Assembly: GCA_963792655.1 (NCBI GenBank)
Contig: CAWBWU010000002.1
Location: forward strand, 30,415-94,414
DNA length: 64,000 nucleotides
Source of the DNA: DOZZ01 sp963792655
GTDB lineage: Bacteria > Acidobacteriota > Terriglobia > Bryobacterales > Bryobacteraceae
Direction: 5' to 3'
Shown: positions 32,745-41,508 of the stretch, piece by piece
How positions within the stretch are numbered: the first letter of the stretch is position 1
Layout: each line of letters begins with the position of its first letter
Notes under the pieces: model-generated
The model's database searches: none
The model's input: the letters and a program-made list of their open reading frames with translations, nothing else
What the model was told of the DNA's origin: nothing
Translations under genes and position numbers: made by a program

Positions 32745-34700
32745 ATGAAACACAGCTTTCTATGTGCCGGGATACTCCTGTGCGCGGGCTTAGCCAATGC
32801 CGCTGCGCCTGATGCAAAACAACTCTTTCCGGCGATTCGCGACAATGACTTAGCCAGACTGAAGTCGCTGGTAGCCGACGGCGTCGACGTGAACTTCCGC
32901 GGGGATCGCGAAACCACTCCGGTCATGTATGCCGCGGCGTTCGGAAGCCTGGATGCGTTGAAGACACTGATCACGGCAGGGGCCGACGTGAACGCCAAGA
33001 ACGCTTTCGCGGCGACTGCCTTGATGTGGAGTGTTGGTGAGCCGGCGAAGGTCCGCTACCTGGTGGAGCATGGCGCGGACGTGAACGCGAAGTCTCAAAC
33101 GGGCCGTACCGCCCTCATGCTCGCGGCAATGCAAAACGGATCGGACGAAATCGTCAACCTGCTGCTTGCCAAGGGCGCCGATCCGCTCGCGGCAGACAAA
33201 GACGGCATGAACTTTCTGCTGGCCGCTAGCTCGGGCGCGAATCCACATCAGGTGGGGATAGCCCTCGATCGGGGGGCCGATCCGAACTCCAGGGACGAGG
33301 TGCGCATGACGCCCCTCATGAATGCAGCGGCCAACGGCGACGTAGCGTCCGTGCGGCTGTTGCTCGCGCATCATGCTGACGTGAATGCCGTATCGAGCGC
33401 GGAGAGTTCCGGCAAGGTCAAGAACGGCGCCATCCAATTAGGCAAGTTCACCGCCCTCAGTCTTGCAGCCTCCTACGGGCCTCCACAGGTTGTAAAGCTG
33501 CTGCTCGACGCCGGCGCCAAAACGGATCCCGTCGACGTGCGCGGAATGACGGCTCTGCACTATGCCGTTTCGTCAGAACGCCAGGACCCGGAGATCGTCA
33601 AGATGCTGCTGAAAGCCGGTGTCGATCCTAAGGTGAAAACGGCAGGCGGAGAGACGGCCGGTGATTGGGCCGCAAAGTTCCGTATGCCGTCGACGATGCG
33701 TTTGCTGCCCGTAACAGCATCTGCGGCGTCGGCCGAAGTAACGAACGAACCGAAGCCCCTGCCGGCCCACGAAGCGGCCCAGAAAAGTTTGCAACTGCTT
33801 CAAAAAGTAAGTGGTGATTTCATCGTGACCGGCGGTTGCATGTCGTGCCATGGTCAAAACCTGACGGCACTGGCGGTGAGTCACGCGAAAAAGCGCGGCT
33901 ATGCGGTTAACGATGAGGCGCAAAAAGGCCAACTGATTGGAGCGCGAGCATTCTTCGCGAGTGCGGGCGACCGGCTGCTGCTGCGTTTCGATCCGGGCGG
34001 CGCTGCCGACACCGTGAACTACGCGCTTTTACATATGGGAGTTGCCGGATACCAGCCGGACATGGTGAGCGATTCGTTGATTCACAATGTGGCTGCGCAG
34101 CAAATGGCAACCGGCAACTGGCACCGCGGTGGCGTTGCGCGACCGCCCATGGAAGACAGCGATGTCAGCTGTACGGCCCTCTCGATACGCGCGTTCAAGA
34201 CCTTGGGCTGGAAAGGGCGGCAGGCGGACTTAGACCAACGCGCCGAGAAAGCGCATGAATGGTTAGCCTCCGCAAGGCCTGCACACACCGAAGAGTTCGC
34301 CATGCAGCTGCTGGGCCTGCATTGGGCGGGCGACACGCTTTCGGCCACCTCGCCCCGCGTTCGCGCACTGATCGCCAAGCAGCATAGCGACGGAGGCTGG
34401 GGGCAGAACGCCTATCTCGATAGCGACGCTTACGCTACCGGACAGGTGGTTTACGCGTTGATCGAGACTGGCGCTCTCTCGCCTTCCGACCCCCTCGTGC
34501 AGCGCGGCGTGCAGTATCTGGTGCGCACGCAGATGCCGGACGGCTCGTGGCATGTGAAGAGCCGGTCACCCAAATTCCAGCCCTATTTCCAGAGCGGTTT
34601 CCCGCACGATCACGACCAGTGGATCTCGATGGCGGGAACAGCCTGGGCGACGCTCGCACTCGTTGAAGCAGGCGAGCCGGTAAAGGTAGCCCACAAATAA
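32745..34700 (+). CDS. Secreted ankyrin-repeat protein fused to CxxCH and cyclase-like repeats
   Basis: ATG 32,745 is chosen because GAGGTGAG precedes it and a signal peptide follows (MKHSFLCAGILLCAGLANAA). Of 651 residues, about 22-320 are six or seven ankyrin repeats (GADVNAKN, ATALMWSV, GRTALMLAA, GMTALHYAV). A c-type heme motif follows at C365-M-S-C368-H369. Residues about 400-645 look like squalene-cyclase/prenyltransferase alpha-toroid repeats with QHSDGGWGQ and QMPDGSWHV. A cytochrome c gene follows on the same strand. The fusion may be a periplasmic redox or scaffold protein; no enzymatic DxDD acid motif is evident, so cyclase activity is unlikely. Confidence 0.8.
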   Translation: MKHSFLCAGILLCAGLANAAAPDAKQLFPAIRDNDLARLKSLVADGVDVNFRGDRETTPVMYAAAFGSLDALKTLITAGADVNAKNAFAATALMWSVGEPAKVRYLVEHGADVNAKSQTGRTALMLAAMQNGSDEIVNLLLAKGADPLAADKDGMNFLLAASSGANPHQVGIALDRGADPNSRDEVRMTPLMNAAANGDVASVRLLLAHHADVNAVSSAESSGKVKNGAIQLGKFTALSLAASYGPPQVVKLLLDAGAKTDPVDVRGMTALHYAVSSERQDPEIVKMLLKAGVDPKVKTAGGETAGDWAAKFRMPSTMRLLPVTASAASAEVTNEPKPLPAHEAAQKSLQLLQKVSGDFIVTGGCMSCHGQNLTALAVSHAKKRGYAVNDEAQKGQLIGARAFFASAGDRLLLRFDPGGAADTVNYALLHMGVAGYQPDMVSDSLIHNVAAQQMATGNWHRGGVARPPMEDSDVSCTALSIRAFKTLGWKGRQADLDQRAEKAHEWLASARPAHTEEFAMQLLGLHWAGDTLSATSPRVRALIAKQHSDGGWGQNAYLDSDAYATGQVVYALIETGALSPSDPLVQRGVQYLVRTQMPDGSWHVKSRSPKFQPYFQSGFPHDHDQWISMAGTAWATLALVEAGEPVKVAHK

Positions 34701-34802
34701 ACCGCGTCAGTGAAGCAACTTTAATTGGCGCGCGTGTTGTCGGACCGTGCTCTCGCGCGTCAAGCTAGAAGAGGTTGTAGACTCAGTTCTCAGGAGAGGC
34801 CC

Positions 34803-35126
34803 ATGAAGACGTTTGTGTATACCGCGTGTGCGGGAATCATGCTTTGCGGTTCAATGTTTGCTCAGGACAAGCCCGGCGACGCGAAGAAGGGCGAAGAAGT
34901 TTTCGAGCAGTGCAAGGTGTGTCATAACGCGGACAGCACCGAAAAGAAAATGGGACCTGGATTGAAAGGTCTGTTCAGTCACGACAAGCTGACCAACGGC
35001 AAGAAGCCGAGCGACGTGACTGTCCTGGAGAAGATCGAAGAAGGCGGCAACGGCATGCCCGGCTACAAGGAAATGCTGAGCGCCACCGAGAAGAAAGATC
35101 TGATCGCGTACTTGAAGACGCTGTAA
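34803..35126 (+). CDS. Class I c-type cytochrome, periplasmic
   Basis: A 107-residue protein with a signal peptide (residues 1-20, ending SMFAQ) and one heme site C37-K-V-C40-H41. The likely axial Met is in NGMPGYKEML, and the last helix is TEKKDLIAYLKTL, typical of small cytochrome c. ATG 34,803 is preceded by AGGAGAGGCCC. It would carry electrons in the periplasm. The neighbouring fusion protein also has a CxxCH motif, so the two may interact. Confidence 0.92.
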   Translation: MKTFVYTACAGIMLCGSMFAQDKPGDAKKGEEVFEQCKVCHNADSTEKKMGPGLKGLFSHDKLTNGKKPSDVTVLEKIEEGGNGMPGYKEMLSATEKKDLIAYLKTL

Positions 35127-35140
35127 ATTGAGTGCGAAGA

Positions 35141-35176
35141 CAACTCTGTCCCAAGCGCCGCGAACTGACAGAGTTG
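35141..35176 (+). terminator. Hairpin downstream of the cytochrome c gene
   Basis: A perfect 10-bp inverted repeat, CAACTCTGTC (35,141-35,150) and GACAGAGTTG (35,167-35,176), with a 16-nt loop, begins 14 bp after the cytochrome stop. No T-run follows, so termination would not be the classical intrinsic kind. It could instead be an operator for the dienelactone hydrolase gene 55 bp on. Confidence 0.5.
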
Positions 35177-35231
35177 CCTTCGGCACCACACGCCGACGTT
35201 AAATAGCTCGAACCAGGAGGAGACCCAACGC

Positions 35232-36089
35232 ATGTGCGATCAGGACCACTTTGAGGAGGACGGGCTACTTTACGAACGCCTCGGTAAAGTTACCCGGAAG
35301 CAGTTCGGGATGCTTCTGGGCGCGGGCGTCGCGATGATGCTACCCAAGGCAGCCAATGCGGTGTCGGTTGTAGAAGCTGACGTTAGTGTCAAGACTCCCG
35401 ATGGCGTTGCAGATGCCTATTTCGTGCATCCGGGCAGCGGGACGGCTCCCGGTGTCCTTATTTGGCCCGATATCTTCGGCCTGCGCCCCGCCTTCAGACA
35501 AATGGGCAAACGTCTGGCCGAATCGGGTTATTCGGTGCTTGTCGTCAATCCTTTTTATCGGACCAAGAAAGCCCCTACTGCGGACGCCGGTTCGGCAACA
35601 CCGATTCAGCAACTCATGCCTCTGGCGCAGGCGCTTAACGAAACAACTCATATGACCGATGCCAGGGCGTTCGTCGCCTGGCTGGACGCGCAGCCATCGG
35701 TGGACAAGAACCACAAGATCGGCACGCAAGGCTATTGCATGGGTGGTCCTATGGCCTTTCGCACGGCTGCCGCTGTACCGGACCGGGTGGGCGCCGTTGC
35801 GTCTTTCCACGGTGGCGGTCTTGTGAGCGACAAGCCCAATAGTCCTCATCTGCAAGCAGCCAAAAGCAAAGCCCAATTTTTGGTCGCGATCGCCGCGAGT
35901 GACGACGCCAAATCACCGAACGACAAGACCGCGTTAAAAGATACGTTCGCCAAGGCAAATCTGCCCGCCGAAGTGGAAGTCTACGCCGATACAGCGCACG
36001 GCTGGTGCCCGCCCGATTCGCGCGTCTACAACGAGCCACAGGCCGAAAAAGCCTGGGCGCGGCTGCTCGACCTATACAAGAAGCTTTAG
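35232..36089 (+). CDS. Dienelactone hydrolase family protein, exported
   Basis: A 285-residue alpha/beta hydrolase. AGGAGGAGACC precedes ATG 35,232. Residues about 20-43 (TRKQFGMLLGAGVAMMLPKA) form an atypical Tat-like or membrane signal with only one Arg. The DLH triad is visible: nucleophile Cys169 in GYCMGG, an Asp near SDDAKSPND and His256 in AHGW. The family hydrolyses dienelactones or related esters. The substrate here is unknown. Confidence 0.88.
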   Translation: MCDQDHFEEDGLLYERLGKVTRKQFGMLLGAGVAMMLPKAANAVSVVEADVSVKTPDGVADAYFVHPGSGTAPGVLIWPDIFGLRPAFRQMGKRLAESGYSVLVVNPFYRTKKAPTADAGSATPIQQLMPLAQALNETTHMTDARAFVAWLDAQPSVDKNHKIGTQGYCMGGPMAFRTAAAVPDRVGAVASFHGGGLVSDKPNSPHLQAAKSKAQFLVAIAASDDAKSPNDKTALKDTFAKANLPAEVEVYADTAHGWCPPDSRVYNEPQAEKAWARLLDLYKKL

Positions 36090-36164
36090 GGGCTCCAGCA
36101 CTCGACGCCCAAGTCCTGGGTTCGTTTGGTAGAAGCGACTGATGTCGCACTTCCCCAATCACCG

Positions 36165-36641
36165 CTAATACAAGACCTTGACTTGGCTCGCCTGCCATTC
36201 GACGAAAGGCTTCAACCCTTCGTCACTTAACATCCGAACGCCCGGGATTGACCGCCGTTCCGGCGCAATCGCCACCTCGTCGTAGATGAAGGAGTCGTCA
36301 AAGCCAGCCGCAGCGGCATCCACGCGGTTCGTCGCGAAGTAGAAGCGCTCCGGCCGCGCCCAGTAGATCGCGCCCAGGCACATCGGGCACGGCTCGCAAC
36401 TGGAGTAGAGCTCACAGCCGGCGAGTTGGAACAGACCTAGCTGCACACAGGCACTTCGAATCGCGACAACCTCCGCATGAGCTGTCGGATCGTTGCTCGA
36501 CACAACCCGGTTGACGCCTGTCGCGATCACCTCGCCGCCCTTCACAACTAGCGCGCCAAACGGCCCGCCTTGCCGATCACGAACATTGGCCACCGCCAAC
36601 GCAATCGCCTGACGCATAAAGAATTCCCGCGTTTTTTGCAT
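36165..36641 (-). CDS. guaD: Guanine deaminase-like nucleoside/base deaminase
   Basis: A 158-residue cytidine-deaminase-fold enzyme. Zinc ligands are in HAEVVAIR and SCEPCPMCLGAI. The stretch IYWARPERFYFATNRVDA, then GFDDSFIYDE, matches the bacterial GuaD type that converts guanine to xanthine, and the length equals that of Bacillus GuaD (156). A tRNA adenosine deaminase is the alternative, but its usual C-terminal part differs. It is divergent from the alkyltransferase-like gene, 27 bp apart. Confidence 0.85.
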   Translation of the reverse strand: MQKTREFFMRQAIALAVANVRDRQGGPFGALVVKGGEVIATGVNRVVSSNDPTAHAEVVAIRSACVQLGLFQLAGCELYSSCEPCPMCLGAIYWARPERFYFATNRVDAAAAGFDDSFIYDEVAIAPERRSIPGVRMLSDEGLKPFVEWQASQVKVLY

Positions 36642-36668
36642 GCCGCGTCTATCTTAGAATTACCCGGC

Positions 36669-36986
36669 ATGTTCCGCGAAATCCTTAGCACCGTACGCAA
36701 GATTCCCCGCGGCAAAGTGGCTACCTACGGAAGCGTTGCCGAAGCCGCAGGGCATCCCGGAGCTGCACGTCAGGTGGTGTGGGCATTGCGCACCGGGAAA
36801 GGCGTGCCGTGGCATCGCGTCGTGGGCGCGAAGGGAACGATCCGCTTGCCGGGCGATGCGGGTGTGGACCAGCGCCTCCGATTGCATGGCGAAGGAGTCG
36901 CGTTCGCAGGAAAGCGCGTCGATATGACGCGCTGTGAACATGTTTTTCGCAAGCGCAAAGAAGCACTTGACCCTGACGTTGCGTGA
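36669..36986 (+). CDS. atl: Alkyltransferase-like (ATL) DNA-repair protein
   Basis: A 105-residue protein matching the C-terminal domain of O6-methylguanine methyltransferase (VRKIPRGKVATYGSVAEAAG, ARQVVWALRTGKGVPWHRVV). The acceptor Cys of the PCHRV motif is replaced by Trp48 (VPWHRV), the diagnostic change of ATL proteins. ATLs bind and flag O6-alkylguanine for nucleotide excision repair and do not transfer the alkyl group. uvrA is in the same window, though 28 kb away. Confidence 0.9.
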   Translation: MFREILSTVRKIPRGKVATYGSVAEAAGHPGAARQVVWALRTGKGVPWHRVVGAKGTIRLPGDAGVDQRLRLHGEGVAFAGKRVDMTRCEHVFRKRKEALDPDVA

Positions 36987-37033
36987 GACCTGACGATCAA
37001 TCTATGAGCGGTTTGGCCAAGGGACCGGCAACG

Positions 37034-37786
37034 ATGAAGCGCATGCTGGTGCACGAGTTCGCTGCGCTCTCGGGCGTTACCGTGCGGACGCTGCATCATT
37101 ACGATCGCCTTGGCTTATTGAAGCCGCAAGGCCGCACGCCAGCGGGCTATCGCGTCTACAGCGAGAGTGATCTGGTGCGCCTGGAGCAGATCATCGTGCT
37201 CAAGTTTCTGGGCCTGCCGCTCAGCCGGATCCGCGATCTGTTGGATCGCAAAGTTCTGGATGTGCACGACGCATTGCGCATGCAGCGCGAAGCTCTCGAG
37301 AACAAGCAGCGAGAGCTGAACATCGCGGTACGCGCTATCGGCGAGGCACAGCGCAGACTTGCACACAACAGTGAACCGGACTGGCTCATCTTGAAAGAGG
37401 TCATCGCCGCTATGGAACAGCAGAACAACAACGAGTGGGCACAGCAGTACTACTCAGACGAAGCGAAACAGAAGATCGAAGAACGCAAGAAACTCTGGAC
37501 ACCAGAACTGCAAGAGCAGGTTACGAAAGATTGGAATGCTCTGTTTGCCGACATCGAAGCGTCGCTGCACATCGATCCGGCCAGTGAACAAGCCCGCGCA
37601 CTGGTGGCACGTTGGGATCAGTTACTGGAAGGATTCACCGGGGGCGACCGCCAGATACAGGCCGGCCTGAACAAGATGTATGCAGATCAGGCGAACTGGA
37701 AGACCGGCTTCAAGCGCCCCTGGAGCGACGCGGTGGCGGACTTCATGAAGAAGGCGCGCGCCGCTCAGAGCAGTACCTGCCAGTAG
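37034..37786 (+). CDS. MerR-family regulator with TipAS-type effector domain
   Basis: ATG 37,034 starts MKRMLVHEFAALSGVTVRTL, the usual MerR winged-helix start; an in-frame GTG at 36,983, overlapping the atl stop, is possible. The DNA-binding domain ends near residue 70, then a long coiled-coil helix leads to a TipAS-like domain (about 140-250) with WTPELQEQVTKDWNALFADI and ARWDQLLEGFTGGD. TipAL-type regulators sense thiopeptide or other multidrug ligands and activate their own promoters. The target is not evident; the next gene is an unrelated oxidoreductase. Confidence 0.88.
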   Translation: MKRMLVHEFAALSGVTVRTLHHYDRLGLLKPQGRTPAGYRVYSESDLVRLEQIIVLKFLGLPLSRIRDLLDRKVLDVHDALRMQREALENKQRELNIAVRAIGEAQRRLAHNSEPDWLILKEVIAAMEQQNNNEWAQQYYSDEAKQKIEERKKLWTPELQEQVTKDWNALFADIEASLHIDPASEQARALVARWDQLLEGFTGGDRQIQAGLNKMYADQANWKTGFKRPWSDAVADFMKKARAAQSSTCQ

Positions 37787-37805
37787 CGATATACTGGCGG
37801 GCGCT

Positions 37806-39143
37806 ATGGATCGTCGCGAGTTTTTACAAGCAGCCGCCGCTGCCGGTTTGACAACAGCTCTTCATGCACAAGGCCCCGGCCGCTCAACTCGCCGCGTGGG
37901 GCTGATCGGTTGTGGATGGTACGGAAAGAGCGATCTCTTCCGGCTCGTGCAGGTGGAGCCGGTTGAGATCGTCTCGTTGTGCGATGTGGATTCGAAGATG
38001 CTCGCCGGCGCTGCCGACATGGCAGTCGAGCGGCAGGCTTCGCACAAACGCCCGACTCTCTATTCGGACTACCGCGAGATGCTGGCGAAGAAGAACCTCG
38101 ACATGGTGTTGATCGCGACGCCGGATCACTGGCACGCGCTCACCATGATCGAGGCGTGCCGCTCTGGCGTCGACATCTATGTGCAGAAGCCAATCAGTGT
38201 CGACATCGTGGAAGGCGAATCCATGCTGGCTGCTGCGCGCAAGCACAATCGCGTGGTGCAGGTGGGAACGCAGCGCCGCAGCACTCCGCACCTGATTGAG
38301 GCGCGCGAGCAATTCATACAACCAGGCAAGCTCGGCAAGATCGGGCTCGTAGAAATTTATTGCTACTATCACATGCGCGCGAGCGGGAATCCGCCCGACA
38401 CTACCCCGCCCGCGAATCTCGATTACGACAAGTGGACCGGGCCTGCGCCGATGCGTCCGTACAATTCCTGGGTGCATCCGCGCGGTTGGCGTGCGTTCAT
38501 GGAGTACGGCAACGGCATCGTGGGCGACATGTGTGTCCACATGCTCGACATGACGCGGTGGATGATGAATCTGGGCTGGCCCAAGTCTGTTTCGTCAACC
38601 GGCGGCATCCTGGTCGACAAGGCCAGTAAAGCGAACATCTCGGATACGCAAAGCGCAGAGTTCGATTTCGGAGACGTCAAAGTCGTGTGGCAGCACCGCA
38701 GCTGGGGTGATGCGCCCGATCCCAAGTACCCATGGGCCGCGACGTTCTATGGCGACCAGGGCACGCTCAAAGCCGGAGTGATGGGCTATGACTTCATGCC
38801 CGCCAAAGGTACTCCGGTGCATAAAGACGTTGTCTATGAGTTCGAAAAGTATCCGGAAGACAAGACGGAGAAGGAACTCGAGAAGCATGTAGCGCCCGCC
38901 ATTCGCGGGCATATGAAGGATCTGCTCAAAGCAATCGATGCGCGCAGCCGCCCCGTTGCCGACATCGAGCAGGGCCATATCTCGACCGCGTCGTGCATCA
39001 TGGCGAACATGTCGATGAAGCTCGGACGATCTCTCGCCTGGGATCCGGGCAAGCGCGAAATCATTGGCGATGCGGAGGCCAACCGTCTGCTGCGCAGGCC
39101 TTACCGCAACGGCTACACGCATCCCGAGCCGTCGAAAGTCTAG
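37806..39143 (+). CDS. Tat-exported Gfo/Idh/MocA family oxidoreductase
   Basis: A 445-residue NAD(P)-dependent oxidoreductase. The N-terminus MDRREFLQAAAAAGLTTALH is a Tat-type signal. The Rossmann domain follows (VGLIGCGWYGKSDL), then ATPDHWHALTMIEACR and YVQKPISVDIVEGE, which carries the conserved EKP-like Lys as QKP. Exported members are numerous in Acidobacteriota and Planctomycetes and act on sugars or glycosides; the substrate here is unknown. A paralogue lies at 42.6 kb. Confidence 0.88.
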   Translation: MDRREFLQAAAAAGLTTALHAQGPGRSTRRVGLIGCGWYGKSDLFRLVQVEPVEIVSLCDVDSKMLAGAADMAVERQASHKRPTLYSDYREMLAKKNLDMVLIATPDHWHALTMIEACRSGVDIYVQKPISVDIVEGESMLAAARKHNRVVQVGTQRRSTPHLIEAREQFIQPGKLGKIGLVEIYCYYHMRASGNPPDTTPPANLDYDKWTGPAPMRPYNSWVHPRGWRAFMEYGNGIVGDMCVHMLDMTRWMMNLGWPKSVSSTGGILVDKASKANISDTQSAEFDFGDVKVVWQHRSWGDAPDPKYPWAATFYGDQGTLKAGVMGYDFMPAKGTPVHKDVVYEFEKYPEDKTEKELEKHVAPAIRGHMKDLLKAIDARSRPVADIEQGHISTASCIMANMSMKLGRSLAWDPGKREIIGDAEANRLLRRPYRNGYTHPEPSKV

Positions 39144-39196
39144 GCCAAACCTAAAGTTCCGGCTGCAAATGCCGATAACGGGAACGAGAAAGCATT

Positions 39197-39889
39197 TTGA
39201 CTCGTTCCCTTACCGCTCTCATCTGCACGATCGTTATTCTTCCCGCAGCTCTCGCTGAGGACGTCACCGGGGAAGTGGTCATCCGGCGCGTGCTGACGAA
39301 GCACCGCGTCACCCCTGCGGCGACCGTCTACCAGCGGGGACCTGCGACGGAGCTGCACGCAGACAAGCCCACCGATGCGCTGAGCCGTGAAAGGTCGAGC
39401 GTGGTCATCTATGTCGAAGGAGTTTACCCTTCCTCACCGAAGACGCTGGCGATGGCTCAGGACGGGCGGCGCTTTTCGCCTGAAACTCTGGTCGTACCCG
39501 CTGGGTCAACCGTCTCGTTTCCGAATGATGATGACGTGTTCCACAACGTGTTCTCGTTGTCGCAGCCGAAGCCATTTGATTTAGGAAACTACTCCAAAGC
39601 CCACACCCGCAGCGTTACCTTCTCCAAACCCGGCGTGATCTTCGTGGGGTGCCATCTACATCCGAACATGTCCGCCGCGATTGTCGTGACGCCGAATGGA
39701 TGGGCGACTAAGGCGGAAGGGTCAGGAGCGTTTGCCTTACATGACCTGCCGCCTGGTCACTACTCCGTTGTGGCCTGGCATCGTGCGGCGGGCGTGCTGA
39801 GGAAAGAGATCGACGTCGTCGCGGGTCGCGCCACCAACGTGGAGTTTTTCATTCCGCTCGAAGCCGAGCCAATGAAAGGGACACGCTAG
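39197..39889 (+). CDS. Secreted cupredoxin-domain protein (methylamine-utilisation type)
   Basis: A 230-residue protein with TTG start and signal peptide (LTALICTIVILPAALA). The cupredoxin fold spans about residues 85-170, with type-1 copper ligands His116 (VFHNVF) and Cys152, His155 and Met158 in CHLHPNM. A C-terminal carboxypeptidase-regulatory-like beta domain follows (GSGAFALHDLPPGHYSVVAW). Such proteins are often annotated methylamine utilization protein, but no mau genes are near. Its stop overlaps the HD-GYP gene start, so they are co-translated. It may pass redox or copper status to the next protein. Confidence 0.85.
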   Translation: MTRSLTALICTIVILPAALAEDVTGEVVIRRVLTKHRVTPAATVYQRGPATELHADKPTDALSRERSSVVIYVEGVYPSSPKTLAMAQDGRRFSPETLVVPAGSTVSFPNDDDVFHNVFSLSQPKPFDLGNYSKAHTRSVTFSKPGVIFVGCHLHPNMSAAIVVTPNGWATKAEGSGAFALHDLPPGHYSVVAWHRAAGVLRKEIDVVAGRATNVEFFIPLEAEPMKGTR

Positions 39890-41508
39890 TGCGATTCAAG
39901 AGCCGCGCATTCGCTACATCGTTTATCCCGTTCGCACTACTGCTGCTGGGTAGCTTCTGGATCATCCGCTACTTCGTCATTGGCACCGTGCGTGAAGGTT
40001 TAGTGAGCTCCCTGCGAGAGCAGCAGAACCTCATCTCGCAGACACAAGCCCGAAGCGAAAGCCGCGAAATGCGTTCGCTACGGCTGATCGGTGAGAATGC
40101 AACGCTGAAAGCGGGTCTGCAATTAGTCACGGAAGCTGGTCAGACCGAAGACGCGCGCCATACCGTAGAAGATCAACTGAAAGATATCGCCCAGAATTAC
40201 GGGTTCGATTTTCTGCTGGTCTGGAATCGTCAGGGAATTCCATTGGCGGGTGTCTGGAAGTCGGGCACGCGCTTTGAACGCGCTGACCTCGCACGCATAG
40301 CGAATGTCGCCAACGGGCTCATCGAGATCAGGGACCATCACTACAAAATGACCTCCGCGCCAATTGACCAGGGCGAGGAAAACCTAGGCCTGCTGTCGAT
40401 CGGCGAATCGTTTGACTTGAGTGAACTGAACACTCCGGCTGTCCTCCTCGATCACGGAAGAGTGGTCGCTTCCACTTTGCGCGCCGTCGCGCCCGGCGGT
40501 CACTTCGCGCTGCCCGGCGATTGCGACCAGCAGCGCGAATGTGAAGTACGCGCAGGCGGTGAACTACTTGTCTCGTATCCCATCTCGACTAACTACCCGA
40601 GCCAGCGCTACTCGGTGCGGGTGTTCCGCAGCGTTGACGCAGCTATCTTGCCGATCGAGAACCTGCTGCGAACCATCTTCCTCGCGGTAGCCTTTGCCGC
40701 AGCACTGGTGGCATCGCTGATTGCCGTCGTGTCTGCCCGGACGATCGCGCGGCCGATCGAGCACTTTGCCGCACAACTTCGTAAGAGTGAAATCGACGGG
40801 CGGCTTCCCGAATTTCATGCGCGAGCGGGCGACGCCCTCGAAATCCGATTGCTGGCCGACACGTTCAATCGAACAGCTTCCGCAATCCTCGAGGCGAATT
40901 CGCGTTTGCGCGACGCCTATGTCGAGTTCACCGGCTCACTTGCAAGCGCACTCGATGCCAGGGACCGTTACACCGCCGGACATAGTCATCGCGTCAGCGA
41001 AATCTCTCTAGCGATTGCCGCGATGATGAATGTCTCGCCACGCGAGCTCGACGAGATTCGCGTCGGGTCGTTACTGCACGACATCGGGAAGATCGGCGTT
41101 GCTGACGAGATCTTGCAAAAGCCCGGCCGGCTGAGTGAAACGGAGTTCGATCTGATCAAGAAGCATCCTGAGATCGGCAAGCGCATCCTGTCCGGCGTTA
41201 ATGGGTTTCATCCGTATCTGTCGACGGTCGAACTGCATCACGAAAACTGGGATGGTACCGGCTATCCGCATGGCCTGACGGGTTCGCAGACGCCGCTCGC
41301 TGCGCGTATCGTTCATGTGTCGGATGCGTACGACGCGATGACCAGCGATCGTCCATACCGGCGCGGGATGAGCCACCGCGAAGCGATCAAACGCATTCGC
41401 GAAAACGCAGGCACGCAGTTCGATCCCAACATTGTCGAACTGCTGGAGAGAGTCACGAGCACGGTCACCGCGACCGAGCCAATCGAATTGGAGCTGGTGG
41501 GAGCATGA
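39889..41508 (+). CDS. Membrane HD-GYP domain phosphodiesterase with periplasmic sensor
   Basis: GTG 39,889 overlaps the previous TAG. The 539 residues contain membrane segment 1 (about 8-32), a periplasmic sensor domain (about 33-255), membrane segment 2 (about 258-284), a HAMP linker and an HD-GYP domain. HD-GYP hallmarks are intact: HSHRVSEI, LLHDIGKIG near 393-401 and HHENWDGTGYP near 450. The domain degrades cyclic di-GMP. The sensor contains a Cys pair (GDCDQQRECEV). Position between a cupredoxin and an outer-membrane barrel suggests envelope redox or copper sensing. Confidence 0.9.
   Translation: MRFKSRAFATSFIPFALLLLGSFWIIRYFVIGTVREGLVSSLREQQNLISQTQARSESREMRSLRLIGENATLKAGLQLVTEAGQTEDARHTVEDQLKDIAQNYGFDFLLVWNRQGIPLAGVWKSGTRFERADLARIANVANGLIEIRDHHYKMTSAPIDQGEENLGLLSIGESFDLSELNTPAVLLDHGRVVASTLRAVAPGGHFALPGDCDQQRECEVRAGGELLVSYPISTNYPSQRYSVRVFRSVDAAILPIENLLRTIFLAVAFAAALVASLIAVVSARTIARPIEHFAAQLRKSEIDGRLPEFHARAGDALEIRLLADTFNRTASAILEANSRLRDAYVEFTGSLASALDARDRYTAGHSHRVSEISLAIAAMMNVSPRELDEIRVGSLLHDIGKIGVADEILQKPGRLSETEFDLIKKHPEIGKRILSGVNGFHPYLSTVELHHENWDGTGYPHGLTGSQTPLAARIVHVSDAYDAMTSDRPYRRGMSHREAIKRIRENAGTQFDPNIVELLERVTSTVTATEPIELELVGA

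Noticed and set aside
39197..39889. True methylamine dehydrogenase cluster gene
   Set aside because: No mau structural genes are near; only the common family label suggests it, and the HD-GYP neighbour points elsewhere.
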